From NCBI RefSeq assembly GCF_020283565.1, contig NC_060063.1, forward strand, positions 34,558,635 through 34,622,634: a stretch of DNA of 64,000 bases, given 5' to 3'. Origin of the DNA: Trifolium pratense. Taxonomy: Eukaryota; Streptophyta; Magnoliopsida; Fabales; Fabaceae. How positions within the stretch are numbered: the first letter of the stretch is position 1; each line of letters opens with the position of its first letter. The translations under genes and the position numbers were made by a program. This document shows, piece after piece, positions 60,387 through 64,000 of this stretch. Below the pieces are notes generated by a model. The model had not been told where the DNA came from. It did no database searches and was given only the letters and a program-made list of their open reading frames with translations.

Positions 60387-61378
60387 TAGAGCTGGGTATG
60401 CGGGCTAGCCCGCCCCGTTTAACCCGCCCCGCATATTAAACGTGGCGAACAAGCCCGTCGGCACATATAAACGAGTTACAATATTAAGCCCGAGTTCGGT
60501 CCGCATAAGCCCGCGGGTTAAACGGTTAACCCGCGGACTATTACCAAAAAAAAAAAAAATCACTTTTTTTAAAAAATAAACTAAATTAGTAAAATATTGA
60601 TATAATGAAAGCTTAAAAAATATATTATTAATAATTTTATGTTATAACATATAAATTGTAACTAACAAATAAAAATAAATAAAGTTTGTGATATCATTGA
60701 GTTTGTCTATCTTCTCTTTGTAAGTAATGCAACTAAAATCAAATTCAAGCGATTCTTATCGTCATTTTTGTACCATCCATTTTAGTGAGAAAAACTTTCT
60801 ACATGTACCCAAAAAAGCATAAAAAGATTAACAGATTCAACTTAACCAAATCACATCAAGGTAACCAAATTATTCAAAACATAATAGCGGAAAATACCCC
60901 CAAGAAAAATAACTACTCATTTGGACATGTATCTTTTAAATACAAGCAAATATATATATAGCTAAGACAAATTAAATATAGTGAAAAGGAACAAAAGATT
61001 ATAAGTAGAAGAACATGCCTGAATCCTGATGTTTTGTGTTGTTGTCTACTTGAATAAAATTGGAGTGTGTTGTTGCTTTTTATAATTATGGTTTAGACTA
61101 AGTCTTTTTTTTTTTTTTGTGGTTAAAAAAGTTGAATTTGGACATGGACCAAGTTATTTATATTTGATAAATTTTGTAATTAATTATATATAAAAAAAGA
61201 AGGCGGGCCACGGGCTAACCCGCGAACCCAAGGATTTAACCGGCATAACCCGCGGTTTTAAGGGTCCAACCCACACGGGCAAAAATGTAAACGGGCCAAA
61301 AAAATTTGGTCTTAAGTCCGTGCGGGCTGCGGGTTAAACGGGTCGGCCCGCGGACCTTGGTCCGTATACCCGGCTCTA
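60387..61378. mobile_element. Non-autonomous hAT-type transposon (992 bp)
   Basis: TIR tips TAGAGCTGGGTATGCGGGC and (inward from the right) TAGAGCCGGGTATACGGAC. 8-bp target duplication GATATTTG at 60379-60386 and 61379-61386. GC-rich ends full of CCCGC/GCGGG words (60400-60540, 61200-61370) surround an AT-rich centre. No transposase ORF. The 112-codon ORF near the right end reads through the TIR and beyond. Confidence 0.88.
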
Positions 61379-61552
61379 GATATTTGTGTGTTGGCCTCAT
61401 TTTGCTAAAACAAATATACAAGCAAGATGTTGGACCAAATGTTTCAACATGTTGGGTACAAAAGATGTTGGACCAAATGTTTAAACATGTTTGGGTACGA
61501 CAGTCAGATTGCCCAAATCTCGCGCATTTATTACATGTATCTGCTATATATG
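61379..61552 (+). repeat. ~172-bp module, copy 1
   Basis: GATATTTGTG...TTGGCCTCATTTTGC through ATCTGCTATATATG, with two internal GATGTTGGACCAAATGTTT units. Almost identical to 63138-63309. It ends 11 bp before the Sirevirus LTR. Confidence 0.92.
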
Positions 61553-61563
61553 GAAATCCACTC

Positions 61564-62634
61564 TGTTGGAACAAAATTGATTTAAAAATGTTTGCCCCTA
61601 AATCTATGAAGGTTTTGATGATAACAAAGTATTAATATACAATTGGAGATACTAAAAATTTATTTTAAGTGTGCAGAACTTAGATACAGACAAGCTCTGA
61701 AGAAGACTCAGAAGTTAAGTTCTCAGAGGTTCGCAAGAACTCAGAAGATAAGAATCTTCAGAAGTTATATGCGTCAGAGGATGAAGACATCAGAACTTGT
61801 TAAAGTCTGAAGTTAATCAAACTCTGATGTATATCTAGGATTGTGTGAAGATTCGTATTTGAAGGTCAACTCTCTTACCAATGAAGAAAAGGACCTCTCA
61901 ACCTTGATCAGAACAACTACTTACATTTTGTCTGTCCACAAGGGAGAACGTGACTTATCAGACTTCTTAGCTGAATAAGGAAAGTCTTCTCTGCACATGG
62001 TCAAAGTTGCTGAAACTCTTACTCTGTTTTGGAAACGACCAAACTACATCATGAGAAGCTGCTTAAAGACAAAAGGTTATCTTCAACAACGGTCGTCTTT
62101 GCAACGACTCTTTCTCAGTTATATATATACTAGAAGAATCAGTTTGCAAAATACAACAATTACTACACGCGCTCGAAAAATTCTCATTTGCGAATACAAG
62201 CTCTGAACCTCTGAACAAGTGTTTCTCACTCTTAGTCCAAATACTTTGTAGTTTTTATATACTCACTGTATTTGATCTTTAAGGTTCTCTTAAGAGCAGT
62301 TGTATTACAATCAACGAACTTTATATACTTTGTTAGATTGAGAAGTCTCTTGCTGTGTGCTTGAGCATTGTTGGTGAAGTCTCTTGCTGTGTGCTTGAGC
62401 AATTGTAATCTTGTGTGATTATAGTGAAATCCCTTGGAAGTGCAAGGGGACTGGACTAATCTCGTTTTGTGAGAGGAACCAGTATAAATTGGTTGTGTGC
62501 TTTTCTCTCCCTCTAATCTTGTTATTATTTGTGCTTTTATCCGCTGCGAACTTAGTTAAGTTAAGAACTTTAAAAAAGTTTTAACTTAGCTAAAACACAA
62601 TTCAACCCCCCCTTCTTGTGTTTTCACACCTTCA
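61564..62634 (+). repeat. Sirevirus 5' LTR (1071 bp)
   Basis: TGTTGGAACAAAATTGATTT ... TTTTCACACCTTCA. Differs from the LTR at 50013-51088 by scattered substitutions and small indels (for example GGGGAATGGACTACT against GGGGACTGGACTAAT). TATA-like TTATATATATACT near 62114. Confidence 0.92.
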
Positions 62635-62650
62635 ATTGGTATCTAGAGCA
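62635..62650 (+). other. Primer-binding site
   Basis: ATTGGTATCTAGAGCA directly follows the LTR. It resembles the initiator-Met tRNA complement TGGTATCAGAGC with small changes. Confidence 0.75.
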
Positions 62651-62704
62651 CTGGTCTGTTACTTTCACTTAACAGTGAGACAGTAAAGATCTTGTGAAAA
62701 CATT

Positions 62705-63137
62705 ATGTCTGGAGGAGACGAAAGTACTAGAACTGGTGAAAACAGTTCTGGTAGAGCTGGTCCTGCTTTTGGTCATGAATATTTGAATAATGAATCATTT
62801 GAACATAGTGGCAATAGAAAAGCCCCTTTACAGTAACATTACTACTATAGATCATGAGCTGTGGGATTTGGTTGAGTTGGGAGTAACTTTCGAAAACTTG
62901 AATGAACATGGAAGGTTGTCCATTGAGCATAGAAAGTTACTTACACCAGCTAACCTAAAACTCTACACTAAGCATCATAGATTAAAGGATATTGTTGTTG
63001 GTGCTATTAGACATGAAGATTATGTCAGAATAGAGAACAAGTCCTCAGCTAAATCTATTTTTGATTCTATGTGTGCTACCTATGATGGTAATGAGAAAGT
63101 TCAAGAGGCTAAAGCTAGTCTCTTGATAAGGCTGTTA
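62705..63137 (+). pseudogene. Sirevirus gag fragment
   Basis: A start codon at 62705 opens MSGGDESTRTGENSSGRAG; the frame fails near 62824. Another frame then gives HELWDLVELGVTF, TPANLKLYTKHHRLKDI and KSIFDSMCATYDGNEKVQEA, typical of the capsid-like UBN2/Retrotran_gag region of copia gag. A deletion inside the N-terminal part explains the frame change. Gag forms the virus-like particle; the zinc knuckle and the rest are missing because the sequence joins the 172-bp module at 63138. Confidence 0.8.
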
Positions 63138-63309
63138 GATATTTGTGTTGGCCTCATTTTGCTAAAACAAATATACAAGCAAGATGTTGGACCAAATGTT
63201 TCAACATGTTGGGTACAAAAGATGTTGGACCAGATGTTTAAACATGTTTGGGTACGACAGTCAGATTGCCCAAATCTCGCGCATTTATTACACGTATCTG
63301 CTATATATG
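63138..63309 (+). repeat. ~172-bp module, copy 2, replacing deleted gag-pol
   Basis: Same sequence as 61379-61552 apart from a 2-bp indel near the start and a few substitutions. Reading stays open through it, so it is artificially fused between gag and integrase in one ORF. Confidence 0.92.
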
Positions 63310-63839
63310 CAAGCTTTCTTGAATTTTGTATTTCTGAAGGAATCAAGCATGAATTCTCAGCTCCAATCACACCCCAACAAAATGGTGTGGTTGAAAGAAA
63401 GAACAGAACAATTCAAGAGTCAGCCAGAGTAATGTTGCATGCAAAACACCTACCATACCAATTTTGGGCTGAAGCTATGCATACTGCCTGTTACATTCAC
63501 AATCGTGTCACTCTCAGAACTGGAACCTCCACTACACTATATGAACTATGGAAAGGCAGAAAACCAACTTTCAAACATTTTCATGTGATTGGAAGCAAAT
63601 GCTACATCTCAACTGACAGAGAACACAGAAAAAAGATGGACCCTAAAGCTGAAGAAGGGATATTCCTTGGATACTCAACAAACAGTAGAGCTTATAGAGT
63701 TTACAACTTAAGAACCAAGGTAATTGTAGAATCTATCAATGTTGTGATAGATGACTTAACATCTACAAGAACATCAGACAATGAAGAAGATGTTGCAACA
63801 ACTTTGCCAACATCAGATGCAGCTGTAGCAGAGGAATAA
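63310..63839 (+). pseudogene. Sirevirus integrase C-terminal half
   Basis: Begins SFLEFCISEGIKHEFSAP, then TPQQNGVVERKNRTIQESAR with the catalytic Glu region. It continues with FWAEAMHTACYIHNRV, YELWKGRKPTFKHF and EGIFLGYSTNSRAYRVYN. The upstream Asp residues of the DDE triad are missing. The frame stops at 63837-63839 (TAA), but similar coding continues to the window end, so the stop is probably a mutation within pol. Compare the RT/RNase H-bearing relative at 21640-23520, which is more diverged in this segment. Confidence 0.85.
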
Positions 63840-64000
63840 TTAGATTCAGGTGATGAATCAAATAATCCTAGACCTAGTCCTGTTAGCAAAGTTCCATCAA
63901 TAAGGATACAGAATAATCATCCCAAGGATCTCATTATTGGAAATCCTAATCAGGGAATTGCTACAAGAAGGTCAAATGAGGTTGTTACAAATTCATGTTT

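Larger units (their letters stand above)
61564..64000 (+). mobile_element. Sirevirus-type copia element, 5' part, runs off the window
   Basis: 5' LTR, PBS, start of gag, then a deletion replaced by the ~172-bp module, then the integrase C-terminal half. The 3' part is outside the window. It uses the same LTR family as the element ending at 51088. Confidence 0.9.

Overview
The window looks like transposon-dense nuclear DNA of a flowering plant. AT-rich sequence, Sirevirus-type Ty1/copia elements with an env-like gene, tRNA-derived SINEs, CACTA, hAT and Helitron elements, and intron-bearing plant gene fragments all fit. A papilionoid legume is the best guess, but that is inference from the style of the repeats; no species-diagnostic gene is present. 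There is no bacterial, organellar or rRNA content, and no CRISPR array. Most ORFs are repeat-derived noise. The only probable resident gene is a broken fasciclin-like arabinogalactan gene near 56.1-57.0 kb.

Layout. 1-1759 is the 3' part of a long LTR. 1760-5754 is a CACTA-type transposon missing its left tip; it carries intron-containing pieces of a plant organellar DNA polymerase (POLI type). 5755-11640 is a mosaic of inverted-repeat elements, (AT)n tracts, LINE-like RNase H remnants, a 1.7-kb non-autonomous DNA transposon full of palindromes, a MITE, and a Helitron. 11646-19942 is a complete, very young LTR element on the minus strand: 2376-bp LTRs, 5-bp target duplication AAAAC, no coding capacity.

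20.1-51.1 kb is a nest. The oldest layer is a Sirevirus-like copia element on the plus strand: integrase remnant, an intact RT/RNase H ORF, an env-like gene and a 3' LTR at 50013-51088. A minus-strand copia-type element (23747-39529, duplication AGGTA) is inserted between pol and the env-like gene. It has become a tandem with three LTRs, and three solo LTRs have landed in it (duplications TTGGC, CTACT, GGCGG). A 7.6-kb unit (40639-48279, duplication ATGCA), probably a solo LTR, splits the env-like gene. Inside that unit sits a complete CACTA element (42199-46263, duplication TCC) carrying exons of the nucleolar protein Nrap/Utp22 plus pieces of at least one other gene.

51.1-64 kb holds a long inverted-repeat element split by another solo LTR (51811-54043, duplication GTTTT), two SINEs with target duplications, the fasciclin-like gene broken by a 182-bp inverted duplication, a 1-kb hAT element (duplication GATATTTG), and the 5' half of a second Sirevirus with the same LTR family (61564 to the window end). 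That Sirevirus carries a second copy of a roughly 172-bp module that also lies just upstream of its LTR.

The least explained signals are: arrays of short hairpins inside the TGTAAC-type LTRs, whose stems differ between units yet stay complementary; a self-complementary 'codeword' module in the same LTRs; the hairpin made from the fasciclin-like gene; and the two gene-capturing CACTA elements.
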